Origin: GWB2-37-7 sp942492835
Lineage (GTDB): Bacteria; Bacillota; Clostridia; Lutisporales; Lutisporaceae
DNA: 64,000 nt
Direction of reading: 5' to 3'
Assembly (NCBI GenBank): GCA_942492835.1
Contig: OW818645.1
Location: 2,356,001 to 2,420,000 of the forward strand
Under the pieces are notes generated by a model. The model was given only the letters and a program-made list of their open reading frames with translations. It made no database searches and was not told where the DNA came from. The stretch's first letter is position 1. The number at the start of each line of letters is the position of its first letter. Made by a program: the position numbers and the translations under genes. Shown piece after piece: positions 16,682-25,761 of this stretch.

Positions 16682-17777
16682 TGATAATATTTCACCCTAC
16701 CAGCTTGCAATGATAGTCATAATGACAATAATTGGAGTAAGTACATTTAATATTGTTCATGTAGTGTCAGAGTTCGGGGGCAAGGATGGATGGTTAATAA
16801 TTGCAGTAATGGGGATAGTTCATATTTTTATTGCATTTTTGCTTATAAGCCTAAACTGCAGATTTCCGGGAAAAACCTTTCCTGATTATATACAAGAGAT
16901 AATAGGTGTAATACCTGGAAAGATATTGGTTTTTATTTTGTCCTGCTACATAATGATTAATCTGGCGTATGAGGTAAGGGAATTTACAGAAGTGGCAAAA
17001 ATGTTTTTACTGCCGCGTACTCCTAGCGAGATTATTATATTTGCATTGATATTAGTATGCGTATATGTAGTTAGGGGCGGAGTTGAGAGTGTGGCTAGAC
17101 TGGTGGAAATAACCTTCCCTATTTTGTTCATACCATTTTTCCTAGTGATGATACCAGGTTTACCAAATGTTGATTTAACAAATCTACTTCCGTTTGGAAA
17201 TGATATATTAGTAAAATTTCAGAGAATGCTTCCCCATACACCTCATGCATTTAGAGGTATAGAGTATATATTGTTTTATATTGGGTTTATGGAAAAACCA
17301 CAAAAGGCTTATAAGCCTGTAGCTTGGGGCTTAATATTTGTTACAGGCTTCTACACTCTAGTTTGTATAATAGGGTTAGGTGCCTTTGGAGTAAAATCTG
17401 CAACCAAGTCCTTATGGCCGCTGCTTCTATACATAAGAAATATCAGTATACCGGGAGTGTTTATAGAAAGATTAGATGGTATAATACTTTCTCTGTGGGT
17501 GATTACAGTATTTTCAACCATAATAACAGGCTTCTTTATAGTGACATACTCATTGTCTAAGATATTTAATACCAAGGAACAAAAGCAATACGCTCTCCCA
17601 TTGATGATAGTGATTTACTATTTAGCTTTACAGCCTGAGGGTATAGCAGAGCTATATCAGTGGGGTAGCTGGATATTCAAATACATAAGCACTATATTCA
17701 TGTATATAGTGCCATTAGCGGTTCTTATAATAGCAGTAATAAGAAGGCTGGGGGTGAAAAAAAGTGAAGATTTTTAA
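16668..17777 (+). CDS. Spore germinant receptor B subunit (endospore germination permease)
   Basis: A 369-residue integral membrane protein with about ten helices, of the GerAB/APC-like superfamily. It opens with ISPYQLAMIVIMTIIGVSTF and contains the conserved VVRGGVESVARLVE segment after helix 4. In known receptors this subunit binds the amino-acid or sugar germinant. An ATG at 16647 is also in frame, but 16668 lies a few bases after GTGGAGAAG and overlaps the end of the A-subunit gene, the usual arrangement in ger operons. Confidence 0.9.
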   Translation: MIRNNDNISPYQLAMIVIMTIIGVSTFNIVHVVSEFGGKDGWLIIAVMGIVHIFIAFLLISLNCRFPGKTFPDYIQEIIGVIPGKILVFILSCYIMINLAYEVREFTEVAKMFLLPRTPSEIIIFALILVCVYVVRGGVESVARLVEITFPILFIPFFLVMIPGLPNVDLTNLLPFGNDILVKFQRMLPHTPHAFRGIEYILFYIGFMEKPQKAYKPVAWGLIFVTGFYTLVCIIGLGAFGVKSATKSLWPLLLYIRNISIPGVFIERLDGIILSLWVITVFSTIITGFFIVTYSLSKIFNTKEQKQYALPLMIVIYYLALQPEGIAELYQWGSWIFKYISTIFMYIVPLAVLIIAVIRRLGVKKSEDF

Positions 17778-18903
17778 GCTTGTTCTGGTACTGATACTAT
17801 GCGTAGCTTTACTTGTAGGCTGCTGGGATAAGGTAGAAATAGAGGACAGAATATTTGTGCTGGGAATTGGTATAGATAAGGCTAAGAATGAGGAAAAGTC
17901 CCAGCCAACTGATAGATATGTTATAAATTTTGTATCTCCTATAGTTGCTGCGCTTAAAGATGGAGGCAGTAAAGTTGAAGCTTTTGGTACGTATAAAACA
18001 GTTTCCTCTATATTTACATTTGGCTTGAATCAGATGTACGAAAGAATGGACAAAAAACTTTCCTTTCACCATACAAGGATATTAATATTTGGTGAAGATT
18101 TACTAAAGGATGAGACGTTATTTAAGGAAGTGTTGGATGCGGTAGGTAGGTCTACCGAATTTCATAGAAATATGTATGTATTTGCTGTATCTGGCAGAGC
18201 AGATGAGGTTTTTAAAGTAAAACCTAAATACACAAGTCTTTTGACTGCATATATATCAGGTATAGCTGATAACAACCTGTATCAGAGCAGCATTTATAAA
18301 ATGCCAGCCTATGAGATGTACGACAACCTTATAAATTTTGAAGGAGATACAGTAATACCTACGCTGAGAGCCTCAGAAGAAGAGACAAAGGTATCAGGGG
18401 TTGGAATAATCAAGAACTACAAGCTGATAGGTTATTTAGGTGATAAGGATAGTGAAACTTTAAATTGGTTGAACAATAAGGCTAGCGGAGGAATTATAGA
18501 AGGTGAATATAAGGGGGTACAAATACCCTATAAATACAATGACTTCAATACAAGTTTGATGCTTGATAAGGTAGAAGGAGATAAGCTATATCTAACTTAC
18601 AACATGGTAACGGAAGGCATCACAACGGAATATATCTGGGGGGAGAAGCTACTGGATCAAAAGCTAATAGACACTCTAGAAAAAAATATAGAAAAAAATA
18701 TAGAAGATAGATGCAAAAGTGTAATAAGCAAGTTTCAAAAAGAATTCAAGGTTGACCTTGTAGGGATCTCAGAACATTTACAAAAGCACAATCCAACAAT
18801 CTACAAGTCAATTGAGAAGGATTATGAAAGCTCTTTCGCAAGCAATATGGTAATTGAAGTTAAGGCTAAAGTGTCAATTAGAAGAGTAGGCACAATAGAG
18901 TAG
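17764..18903 (+). CDS. Spore germinant receptor C subunit (Ger(x)C lipoprotein)
   Basis: A 379-residue lipoprotein. The lipobox LLVGC places the lipid-bearing cysteine at residue 20, followed by WDKVEIEDR, the typical GerC start after processing. The FVLGIGIDK strand and the HHTRILIFGEDL region are family hallmarks. It begins with GTG at 17764 behind CTGGGGGTG and overlaps the B gene by 14 bases. Anchored on the outer face of the inner spore membrane, it completes the ABC receptor. A tandem EKNIEKNIE is just a low-complexity helix. Confidence 0.9.
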   Translation: MKIFKLVLVLILCVALLVGCWDKVEIEDRIFVLGIGIDKAKNEEKSQPTDRYVINFVSPIVAALKDGGSKVEAFGTYKTVSSIFTFGLNQMYERMDKKLSFHHTRILIFGEDLLKDETLFKEVLDAVGRSTEFHRNMYVFAVSGRADEVFKVKPKYTSLLTAYISGIADNNLYQSSIYKMPAYEMYDNLINFEGDTVIPTLRASEEETKVSGVGIIKNYKLIGYLGDKDSETLNWLNNKASGGIIEGEYKGVQIPYKYNDFNTSLMLDKVEGDKLYLTYNMVTEGITTEYIWGEKLLDQKLIDTLEKNIEKNIEDRCKSVISKFQKEFKVDLVGISEHLQKHNPTIYKSIEKDYESSFASNMVIEVKAKVSIRRVGTIE

Positions 18904-18931
18904 AAGCTTGAATAATTTATGCTTTAGTTTT

Positions 18932-18960
18932 GTATAAAACTTCATTACCATGACAATAAT
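18932..18960 (+). promoter_or_regulatory. Candidate sigma-F-type promoter of spoIIR
   Basis: GTATA (18932-18936), 15 bases, then GACAATAAT (18952-18960). This matches the GYATA and GGNNANANT forespore pattern at all but one conserved position. spoIIR is the classical early forespore gene, which supports the assignment. Confidence 0.45.
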
Positions 18961-18967
18961 TAAGGTG

Positions 18968-18992
18968 TAGGGGCTGGTATATTCCAGCCCTA
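18968..18992. repeat. Intergenic palindrome, TAGGGGCTGG type
   Basis: GGGCTGG (18971-18977) pairs with CCAGCCC (18984-18990), with TA at both outer ends. It belongs to the family also seen at 26190, 28917, 35266 and 48956, and lies in the leader of spoIIR. Confidence 0.55.
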
Positions 18993-19017
18993 ATAAATCA
19001 CAGAGGGAGGAATATAT

Positions 19018-19686
19018 ATGAAACCTTGGATGACAAAAACAAGCATATTTCTTTTAATAATGTTCTTTGTGTTTGGAATTATTAATTATATTTATATCAA
19101 TACTGATAAAGAATTAGCTGATGTAGCAGACAAGCTTATAAGACTGCATGTTGTAGCAAACAGCGATTCTGTGGAGGATCAGGAGCTAAAAAGAAAGGTG
19201 AGAGACGAAGTTATAAAGCAGATGTCTCCAAAATTTGAAGGTTTAGAGGATGTGTCGGAGGTCAGGGAAGTAATAGCTTCAAACTTAGCACTGATTGAGA
19301 GTATTGCAAAAGAAGTAGTACAGCGGGATAACAAGACCTATGGAGCAAATGCTATTCTAGGCAGCTTTGATTTTCCAACAAAGGCATATGGGAATCTAAC
19401 TTTACCAGCAGGTAATTATCAAGCTCTAAAAGTGGTATTAGGTAAAGGTGAGGGACAAAACTGGTGGTGCGTAATGTTTCCGCCTCTATGCTTTACAGAT
19501 ATTGCACATGGTGTAGTACCAGAGAAAACTATGGATGAGTTGAAGCAATCTTTGACAGAAGAAGAATATAGACTTCTCACAGCAACCAAAACAAATGAAG
19601 ACATGCCTATAAAGATTAGGTTCAAAATAGTTGAAATTGCAAAATCACTAAATCAAAAATTAGCAAGGGCAGGGCAGCGGTTTTAA
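19018..19686 (+). CDS. spoIIR: Stage II sporulation protein R
   Basis: A 222-residue exported signalling protein of sporulation. After an N-terminal membrane helix (residues about 9-27) it has the conserved LIRLHVVANSDSVEDQELKRKVRD-type block, then LPAGNYQALKVVLG and the WWCVMFPPLCF motif. Made in the forespore and released into the intermembrane space, SpoIIR activates SpoIIGA so that pro-sigma-E is processed in the mother cell. GAGGGAGG precedes the ATG. It is transcribed separately between the ger operon and sleB. Confidence 0.93.
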   Translation: MKPWMTKTSIFLLIMFFVFGIINYIYINTDKELADVADKLIRLHVVANSDSVEDQELKRKVRDEVIKQMSPKFEGLEDVSEVREVIASNLALIESIAKEVVQRDNKTYGANAILGSFDFPTKAYGNLTLPAGNYQALKVVLGKGEGQNWWCVMFPPLCFTDIAHGVVPEKTMDELKQSLTEEEYRLLTATKTNEDMPIKIRFKIVEIAKSLNQKLARAGQRF

Positions 19687-19714
19687 CATAGTAAAGAGTG
19701 CAAAAACTACCCAT

Positions 19715-19739
19715 GCAGACATTATGTGTCTGCTTTTTT
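19715..19739 (+). terminator. Terminator after spoIIR
   Basis: GCAGACA (19715-19721) pairs with TGTCTGC (19727-19733), loop TTATG, followed by a T run. Confidence 0.88.
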
Positions 19740-19852
19740 AGTGAATTAAATTCAACAAATTACACTTTAGTGTAAATATTGTAAGAGCTTTGCACCCTTT
19801 AGAATGAATAATTATCTAGGGTTTACAAAAAATAATTCTAGGAGGTGGGCGC

Positions 19853-20569
19853 ATGTTTAGCAAAAAGTTAAAACGATATACTCCATACATAATAATTTTA
19901 ATAATCTACACAGTTTTCGGAGTAATGTCATACAATGACTTCTTTACAAATAATAATTATAGCGATACGGCTGGATCTATACTACTAAAGTATGGCTCAA
20001 GAGGTACTCAGGTAAAGACTGTCCAGACAAAGCTGAAGAAATGGGGATATTATACAGGCAGTGTAGATGGTGTATATGGCTGGAAAACTAGAACGGGAGT
20101 TGTTAAGTTTCAAAAGAAGAATGGGTTAAAAGCAGATGGAATAGTAGGAGATGCTACAGCGAAGTCACTAGGTATATTTGAAACAGCGAAAGCAACGACT
20201 AGAGGTACAGTAACTAGAAGCAATGACGTAAATACTTTAGCACAAGCCATACATGGAGAAGCGAGAGGTGAGCCATATATAGGTCAAGTAGCGGTAGGGG
20301 CAGTAATCCTAAATAGAGTTGATAATCCAAAGTTTCCAAACAGCATAGCAGGTGTAATTTATCAGCCAGGTGCTTTTACAGCAGTAGCAGATGGACAGAT
20401 GTTTCTAGCGCCAGGCGAATCTGCCACTAAGGCGGCTAAGGATGCGTTAAATGGCTGGGACCCTTCCGGCGGAGCAATGTACTATTTTAATCCTGCAAAA
20501 GCAACGAGCAAGTGGATATGGTCAAGACCTATTATCAAGGTCATTGGCAAGCACTATTTCTGCAATTAG
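19853..20569 (+). CDS. sleB: Spore cortex-lytic enzyme SleB
   Basis: A 238-residue exported lytic transglycosylase that degrades muramic-lactam cortex during germination. An N-terminal membrane helix lies at about 11-30, a peptidoglycan-binding domain at about 40-105 (GSRGTQVKTVQTKLKKWGYY...VDGVYGWKT), and the hydrolase domain at about 122-238 with the AIHGEARGEP motif carrying the catalytic glutamate (near residue 135). AGGAGGTGG precedes the ATG. ypeB follows after 12 bases, the standard pair. A GAATA/ACAAAAAAT pair near 19806-19833 could be a forespore promoter, but the spacing is poor. Confidence 0.93.
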   Translation: MFSKKLKRYTPYIIILIIYTVFGVMSYNDFFTNNNYSDTAGSILLKYGSRGTQVKTVQTKLKKWGYYTGSVDGVYGWKTRTGVVKFQKKNGLKADGIVGDATAKSLGIFETAKATTRGTVTRSNDVNTLAQAIHGEARGEPYIGQVAVGAVILNRVDNPKFPNSIAGVIYQPGAFTAVADGQMFLAPGESATKAAKDALNGWDPSGGAMYYFNPAKATSKWIWSRPIIKVIGKHYFCN

Positions 20570-20581
20570 GAGGGAAGCAAT

Positions 20582-21964
20582 ATGAAGCTATTTAAAATGC
20601 AGTTGTCTAGAGAGCAATATCATAAATCCTTAGTTATTGTCTCTGCTATGCTGATTCTCTCCATATTTTTTGGTTATAACACATGGAAGGAGAGAAAACA
20701 GTATCAAACATTTTTGCAAAACACCTATCAGCGCGAATTTAGTGAAATGGTTACAGATGTAGAAAACATCAAGGTTCTGCTAGACAAGGCTGAGATAACA
20801 AATTCCACTGTACAGAGCAATACTCTAATGACACAGATCTGGCGTCAAGCTCTCTCTGCAGCAGAAAATCTAGGACAGCTGCCTATAAGTCACAGCGCTT
20901 TAAGTAAAACGGCTAAATATCTATCACAGGTAGGAGACTTTTGCTATACGATTTCCAAACAAAATGCTGCTAATAAAATGATGGATGATAAGCAGTTTGA
21001 GCAAGTTGATAAGCTGAAAAACTATTCCGGTACACTTCTAGGAGAGCTTTATAATATGGAAAAACAGGTTTCACAAGGAGATGTACGCTTTGGTGAAATT
21101 CGCAAAAAGGGTAAGCTGATACTAAAAAGAGCTTCAGAAAATACTGTAGATGTAAAGTTTGGTAAAATGGATGAAACCTTCACAGATTATCCAGCTCTAA
21201 TATATGATGGACCTTTTTCTGAAAATGTAATCGGAGGAAAACCAAAGGGCTTAGATGGGGAAAAGGTAAAGCTAGATAAGGCGATAGAAGTAGCCAAAAA
21301 GTTTATTGGAACAGATAAGATAGGGGAAGTAAAGGAAGTCAGCTCTGGCAGCGGAGTGATAAATACCTATGGATTGGAGGCAACACCTAAGGGTGGCAAG
21401 GCAGACTATCAAGTAAACATTGATGTGACCAAGACCGGAGGACATGTACTGTGGATGTTAAATTCTAGAGATGTTCTCGAGAAGAATCTTTCCAATGAAG
21501 AAGCAGCAAAAAAAGCAAAGGAATTTTTAAAAAAACAAGGCTTCGGAGATTTAGCAGAAAGCTATTATCTAAACGAAGATAATACAACAATGATGACCTT
21601 CATCGGAGTCACAAAGGAAGGAGTTCTGCTTTATCCAGATTTATTGAAGGTCAAGGTGGCTAGGGATAATGGTGAAATTGTAGGCTTTGATAGCTACCAT
21701 TACCTAATGGCTCCCAAGAATAGAAAAAATCTGACACCTAAGCTAACAGAAGCACAAGCCAAGGCTAAAATAACTCAGAGACTTATAATTAACAGAGTTA
21801 AGCTTGCAGTAATACCGTTACCAGGCAATCGTGAGGCTTTGTGCTATGAGTTTAAAGGCAAATATAAAGAAAACGATTTCTTTGTTTACATAAATGCAGA
21901 AAATGGGAATGAAGAAAATATACTCCAAATTATAAAAGACAAAGATGGAACCTTGACACAATAA
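20582..21964 (+). CDS. ypeB: Germination protein YpeB
   Basis: A 460-residue protein with an N-terminal membrane helix (about 17-36), an extended helical domain to about residue 200, and PepSY-like repeats in the C-terminal half (AIEVAKKFIG, AAKKAKEFLKKQGFG, AQAKAKITQRL). YpeB protects and localises SleB in the dormant spore; the two proteins depend on each other. It follows sleB after 12 bases with GGAGGGAAG as ribosome site. Length and domain order are normal for the family. Confidence 0.92.
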   Translation: MKLFKMQLSREQYHKSLVIVSAMLILSIFFGYNTWKERKQYQTFLQNTYQREFSEMVTDVENIKVLLDKAEITNSTVQSNTLMTQIWRQALSAAENLGQLPISHSALSKTAKYLSQVGDFCYTISKQNAANKMMDDKQFEQVDKLKNYSGTLLGELYNMEKQVSQGDVRFGEIRKKGKLILKRASENTVDVKFGKMDETFTDYPALIYDGPFSENVIGGKPKGLDGEKVKLDKAIEVAKKFIGTDKIGEVKEVSSGSGVINTYGLEATPKGGKADYQVNIDVTKTGGHVLWMLNSRDVLEKNLSNEEAAKKAKEFLKKQGFGDLAESYYLNEDNTTMMTFIGVTKEGVLLYPDLLKVKVARDNGEIVGFDSYHYLMAPKNRKNLTPKLTEAQAKAKITQRLIINRVKLAVIPLPGNREALCYEFKGKYKENDFFVYINAENGNEENILQIIKDKDGTLTQ

Positions 21965-22131
21965 GCTAAACAATATTACTCATTTAAGCCACCAATTACA
22001 AGATATAAACTAAAGAAAAATGCAGATAATAATAAGGACAGCAACCCGACAGATTTATAATGAATATGACAAAAATTATAAATTCAGCTGTCAGTAAAGT
22101 GTTATATAGATAACACTAAGGAGGGTAACAA

Positions 22132-22305
22132 ATGAGTAGAAGAGGATTAATGTCAGAGAACCTAAAATATGAAATAGCAAGAGAGCTTGGTGTTGACAAT
22201 ATAGTACGAAGCGAAGGCTGGGGCAGCGTAAGCTCCAGGGATTGTGGCAATATGGTAAGAACAGCAATAGAGATGGCAGAAAGAAACATGGCACAAGGAA
22301 GATAG
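22132..22305 (+). CDS. Small acid-soluble spore protein, alpha/beta type
   Basis: A 57-residue protein from an ATG with AAGGAGGG upstream. It contains LKYEIARELGV and a GWGSVSSRDCGNMVR segment, a divergent form of the two conserved alpha/beta SASP regions (KxEIAxELG and GxxxxRxxGxMV). SASPs coat forespore DNA, protect it from UV and heat, and feed amino acids to the germinated cell. The GPR cleavage site E-[IF]-A is recognisable as EIA. It is monocistronic with a strong terminator. A TGAATA lies at 22061, but no convincing -10 partner. Confidence 0.82.
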   Translation: MSRRGLMSENLKYEIARELGVDNIVRSEGWGSVSSRDCGNMVRTAIEMAERNMAQGR

Positions 22306-22310
22306 TAGGT

Positions 22311-22340
22311 AAACCCGACCGTTTCGATGGTCGGGTTTTT
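22311..22340 (+). terminator. Terminator after the SASP gene
   Basis: AAACCCGACC (22311-22320) pairs perfectly with GGTCGGGTTT (22329-22338), followed by a T run. Confidence 0.92.
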
Positions 22341-22384
22341 GGTGTTAGACGAAATTTATGTTAAAATAAAAAAGAGGTGTTAAA

Positions 22385-22666
22385 ATGATTATTGTTGTAT
22401 CAAAAAGTATATTAATAGAAGGAAAAACCAACGAATATAAACAGCAGGCATCGAAGCTAATAGAGAAAACCAGAAAAGAAGCAGGATGTATTTCCTATGA
22501 TCTATGTGAGGATATAAACAATATAAATATTCTGACCTTCATAGAGAAGTGGGAAGATAAAAAAGCCTTAGATGCCCATATGAAAACTGCACACTTCGTA
22601 GAGATAGTTCCAAAACTAAAAGAACTGAGAGAAAGCTCAGAATTAAACATATACAAAGAAGTTTAG
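22385..22666 (+). CDS. Antibiotic biosynthesis monooxygenase (ABM) domain protein, YgiN-like
   Basis: A 93-residue single-domain protein with the dimeric alpha/beta ABM fold: a first strand (IIVVSKSILIEGK), a helix, GCISYDLCED, then FIEKWEDKKALDAHMKTAHF with the conserved W and H. Relatives include putative quinol monooxygenases and small heme or quinone-interacting proteins; in anaerobes a redox or detoxification role is possible. AAAAGAGGTG precedes the ATG. It is flanked by terminators on both sides, so it is transcribed alone. The substrate is unknown. Confidence 0.8.
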   Translation: MIIVVSKSILIEGKTNEYKQQASKLIEKTRKEAGCISYDLCEDINNINILTFIEKWEDKKALDAHMKTAHFVEIVPKLKELRESSELNIYKEV

Positions 22667-22670
22667 TAAA

Positions 22671-22720
22671 ATTCTGATATACATGATGTTTAAAAGCATG
22701 CATATCAGAATTCTTTTTTT
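22671..22720 (+). terminator. Terminator after the ABM-domain gene
   Basis: A 15-bp stem with one mismatch (22671-22685 with 22697-22711) is followed by TCTTTTTTT. Confidence 0.9.
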
Positions 22721-22800
22721 GAAGTAAATGTAAATGCTTAGTGCAAAATATACAGAAAAACTATATAATAGTAATAGAAAATCTTTTGGGAGGGAATCAG

Positions 22801-23880
22801 ATGCAAAACAAACTAAATGTTGCGGTTGTATTTGGAGGAAAATCAGGAGAACATGAAGTATCCCTCATGTCAGCTACAAATGTAATAAATGCAATGGATA
22901 AAAGCAAATATAATATACATGCCATAGGAATAACAAAAAAAGGACAGTGGATGCTGTATCAAGGATCTACGGAGAAGCTTCAAGATGGTAGGTGGGAAAG
23001 TGAAGCAAGGAGTATTGACAACCACCAGCTAATAGATTTGATGCTAGGCTCAATACTAGAGGAAAACCAAAAACCAAAGCTTGATGTGATATTCCCCGTA
23101 CTTCATGGACCAAACGGTGAAGACGGTACAATTCAAGGCTTCTTTGAAATGCTGGACATACCTTATGTAGGCTGTGGAGTAATTGGCTCTGCATTAGGAA
23201 TGGATAAAGTAATATCAAAACAGCTTTTCATGGATGCAGGATTAAATGTTGGAAAATATGATGTTGCATATAAGTTTGAGATACAAGATAAACTTCGAGA
23301 TGTAATAGAAAGACTTGAAGCAAAGTTTATATATCCAGTATTTGTAAAGCCAGTAAACATGGGCTCTAGCGTGGGAATAACAAAGGCTCACAATACGCAG
23401 GAGCTTGAAGCTGGACTAAAGGAAGCGGCTAAATACGATAGAAAAATAATAATCGAGGAATTTATTAACGGAAGAGAGCTGGAATGTGCTGTGCTAGGCA
23501 ATAACTATCCTAAGGCTACAGGTGCAGGAGAGGTTATACCGAGCAAGGAGTTTTATGACTATGAAGCAAAGTATTTTGATGATGGCAAATCTACCTTAGT
23601 TATACCAGCAAAGCTTTCTGAGGAAGAAAATAGAGCAATAGGAGACGCTGCTATAAAAGCCTTTAAGGCATTGGACTGCTGTGGAATGGCAAGAGCAGAC
23701 TTTTTCTTAGAAAAAAACACAGGAGATATCTATATAAACGAAATCAATACTATACCAGGCTTTACAATGATAAGCATGTATTCAAAACTTTGGGAGACAG
23801 ACGGTTTAAGTTATGGTAAGCTTATTGATAAGCTAATAGAGCTGGCACTAGATAGATATAAGGAAACAAGACAAGAATAA
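22801..23880 (+). CDS. ddl: D-alanine--D-alanine ligase
   Basis: A 359-residue ATP-grasp enzyme joining two D-alanines for peptidoglycan precursor synthesis. The N-terminus shows VVFGGKSGEHEVSLMSA, then VLHGPNGEDGTIQG, the ATP-grasp region FVKPVNMGSSVGI, and the C-terminal NEINTIPGFT motif. Length is typical of the longer VanA-like/Ddl type. The frame is open upstream to 22741, but ATG at 22801 is chosen because GGGAGGG lies about 7 bases before it. It is expressed apart from murI but within the same neighbourhood of wall-precursor genes. Confidence 0.93.
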   Translation: MQNKLNVAVVFGGKSGEHEVSLMSATNVINAMDKSKYNIHAIGITKKGQWMLYQGSTEKLQDGRWESEARSIDNHQLIDLMLGSILEENQKPKLDVIFPVLHGPNGEDGTIQGFFEMLDIPYVGCGVIGSALGMDKVISKQLFMDAGLNVGKYDVAYKFEIQDKLRDVIERLEAKFIYPVFVKPVNMGSSVGITKAHNTQELEAGLKEAAKYDRKIIIEEFINGRELECAVLGNNYPKATGAGEVIPSKEFYDYEAKYFDDGKSTLVIPAKLSEEENRAIGDAAIKAFKALDCCGMARADFFLEKNTGDIYINEINTIPGFTMISMYSKLWETDGLSYGKLIDKLIELALDRYKETRQE

Positions 23881-23991
23881 TTCTTGAATATATATTTATA
23901 TTGAAGTACCATAATGATAAAGGATTTTTGTTGGAGACACTGCTTACAGTGCTTCACTAAATATAATATTTTTATAGGGGGAGGAATAAAC

Positions 23992-24900
23992 ATGGATAAT
24001 AACAAAGGTATACTGCTTGAAAGCGGTACAAATGAATTAGAAATAGTGGAATTTACTATAGGTGACAACTACTTTGGAATCAATGTTGCCAAAGTGAGAG
24101 AGATAATGCCCTATGAAAAAATTACAAAGGTACCAAATACGCATCCCTGTATAAAAGGAATATTTAAACCAAGAGAAACTATAATTACTGCTATAGATTT
24201 ACCTAAATATCTAAACCTACCTGAAACAAAGGACGAAAACAAGGATATGCTTATAGTTGCCAACTTCAATAAGCTGTACATAGCATTCCAGGTTCATGCT
24301 GTGGTAGGAATACATAGGATATCTTGGACAGAAATAGAAAAGCCTGATAAAACAATATCTGGTGACCAAGAAGGTCTGTCAACAGGTATAGTAAAGCTTG
24401 ATGGCAAGCTGATAATAATATTGGATTTTGAGAAGATAGTAGCAGATATAAGCCCACAGACAGGTATACAAATTTCTGAAATAGATAAAATGGGTAATAG
24501 AACAAGGAGTAACAAGCCCATACTTATAGCTGAAGACTCTCAACTGCTTACAAGAATGCTGTTAGAATCTCTAGAAAAGGCTGGCTATACAAATGTGACT
24601 ACTACTGCAAATGGCAAAGAAGCATGGGATATACTAGAGCAGATGAAAGTAAGCAAGGCAAAGCTTGAGGACAAAGTAGCCTGCCTTATAACTGATATTG
24701 AAATGCCGCAAATGGATGGACATCACCTGACAAAGCTAGTAAAAGAAGATGAAAGCTTAAAAAGGCTTCCTGTTATAATTTTTTCATCCTTGATAAATGA
24801 CGATATAAAGAAAAAGGGTGAAAACTTAGGTGCAAATGCTCAAATAACAAAGCCTGAGATTGGTAATTTAGTAGGGATAATAGACAAACTAATACTTTAG
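23992..24900 (+). CDS. cheV: CheV-type chemotaxis coupling protein (CheW + receiver)
   Basis: A 302-residue two-domain protein. Residues about 15-155 form a CheW-like domain (FTIGDNYFGINVAKVREIMPYE) that couples CheA to chemoreceptors. Residues about 175-300 form a response-regulator receiver with the acidic pocket AEDSQ and the phospho-acceptor Asp in LITDIEMPQMDG, then a late KP motif. CheV modulates kinase coupling and adaptation. ATG at 23992 follows GGGGGAGG; the open frame before it is not translated convincingly. No other chemotaxis gene is in the window. Confidence 0.9.
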   Translation: MDNNKGILLESGTNELEIVEFTIGDNYFGINVAKVREIMPYEKITKVPNTHPCIKGIFKPRETIITAIDLPKYLNLPETKDENKDMLIVANFNKLYIAFQVHAVVGIHRISWTEIEKPDKTISGDQEGLSTGIVKLDGKLIIILDFEKIVADISPQTGIQISEIDKMGNRTRSNKPILIAEDSQLLTRMLLESLEKAGYTNVTTTANGKEAWDILEQMKVSKAKLEDKVACLITDIEMPQMDGHHLTKLVKEDESLKRLPVIIFSSLINDDIKKKGENLGANAQITKPEIGNLVGIIDKLIL

Positions 24901-24943
24901 TTACTGTTATCTGCCACCTTTCACACATATATGGAGGAATAGC

Positions 24944-25750
24944 ATGGATTCTAGACCAATTGGTGTATTCGACTCTGGCATAGGAGGACTTACAGTAGTA
25001 AAAGAAATAATGAAGCAGCTTCCAAACGAAAGCATAGTATATTTTGGAGATACAGCAAGAGTACCCTATGGAACTAAATCTAAGGAAATAGTTACCAAGT
25101 ACTCTTTCCAATGCATAAAATTTCTGTTGGAGAAGAAAGTAAAGGCTATAGTAGTAGCCTGCAACACAGCCAGCGCATCCAGCTTAGATGCTGCCAAGCA
25201 AAGCTTTGACATACCCTTTATAGGGGTGGTAGAGCCTGGAGCTATTACAGCATGTCAGGCTACAAAGTTAAATAAAATAGGCATAATTGGTACAGAAGGA
25301 ACTGTATCCAGTGGAGCTTACGAAAAAGAAATTAATGTTATAAACAATAATGTAAAAATAGTTCTAAAGGCATGCCCTCTCTTTGTACCTATTGCTGAGG
25401 AGGGCTGGCAGGATACAGAGATAGCAAGACTTACAGCACATGAGTACCTAACTGACTTAAAAGAAAAAGGCATAGATGCGTTGGTAATGGCATGTACTCA
25501 CTATCCTCTGCTGGAGAAAACCATTGCCAAGATCATGGGCGAGGATATAATGCTTGTAAACCCTGCATACGAGACTGCCAAGTCACTTAAGGATATTCTT
25601 ATTGAGCTAGGCATTCAAAACAAAGGTGGAAGAAAGACATACTATGACTTCTATGTAAGTGATAATCCTGTGAAGTTTAAAAGGGTAGGGGAAAACTTCT
25701 TGAATAACCCCATATCACATGTGGAAAAAATAGAGATAGAAAAATACTAG
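24944..25750 (+). CDS. murI: Glutamate racemase
   Basis: A 268-residue cofactor-independent racemase producing D-glutamate for peptidoglycan. PIGVFDSGIGGLTVVKEI lies at the N-terminus. The two catalytic cysteines are in VVACNTASA (about residue 72) and MACTHYPLL (about 183), and FGDTARVPYG provides further active-site residues. TGGAGG precedes the ATG. The DUF1934 gene begins 11 bases downstream, so the two are co-transcribed. Confidence 0.95.
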   Translation: MDSRPIGVFDSGIGGLTVVKEIMKQLPNESIVYFGDTARVPYGTKSKEIVTKYSFQCIKFLLEKKVKAIVVACNTASASSLDAAKQSFDIPFIGVVEPGAITACQATKLNKIGIIGTEGTVSSGAYEKEINVINNNVKIVLKACPLFVPIAEEGWQDTEIARLTAHEYLTDLKEKGIDALVMACTHYPLLEKTIAKIMGEDIMLVNPAYETAKSLKDILIELGIQNKGGRKTYYDFYVSDNPVKFKRVGENFLNNPISHVEKIEIEKY

Positions 25751-25761
25751 CGAGGTATAAT

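Noticed and set aside
18678..18708. Short tandem repeat in the GerC gene
   Set aside because: It encodes the helical EKNIEKNIE and keeps frame; ordinary low-complexity coding sequence, not a CRISPR or regulatory repeat.
22061..22091. Forespore promoter for the SASP gene (TGAATA at 22061)
   Set aside because: No -10 element at a suitable distance matches sigma-F or sigma-G; kept only as a remark.
23938..23951. Inverted repeat CACTG-CTTA-CAGTG upstream of cheV
   Set aside because: Only 5 bp with no promoter or terminator context; could easily be chance.
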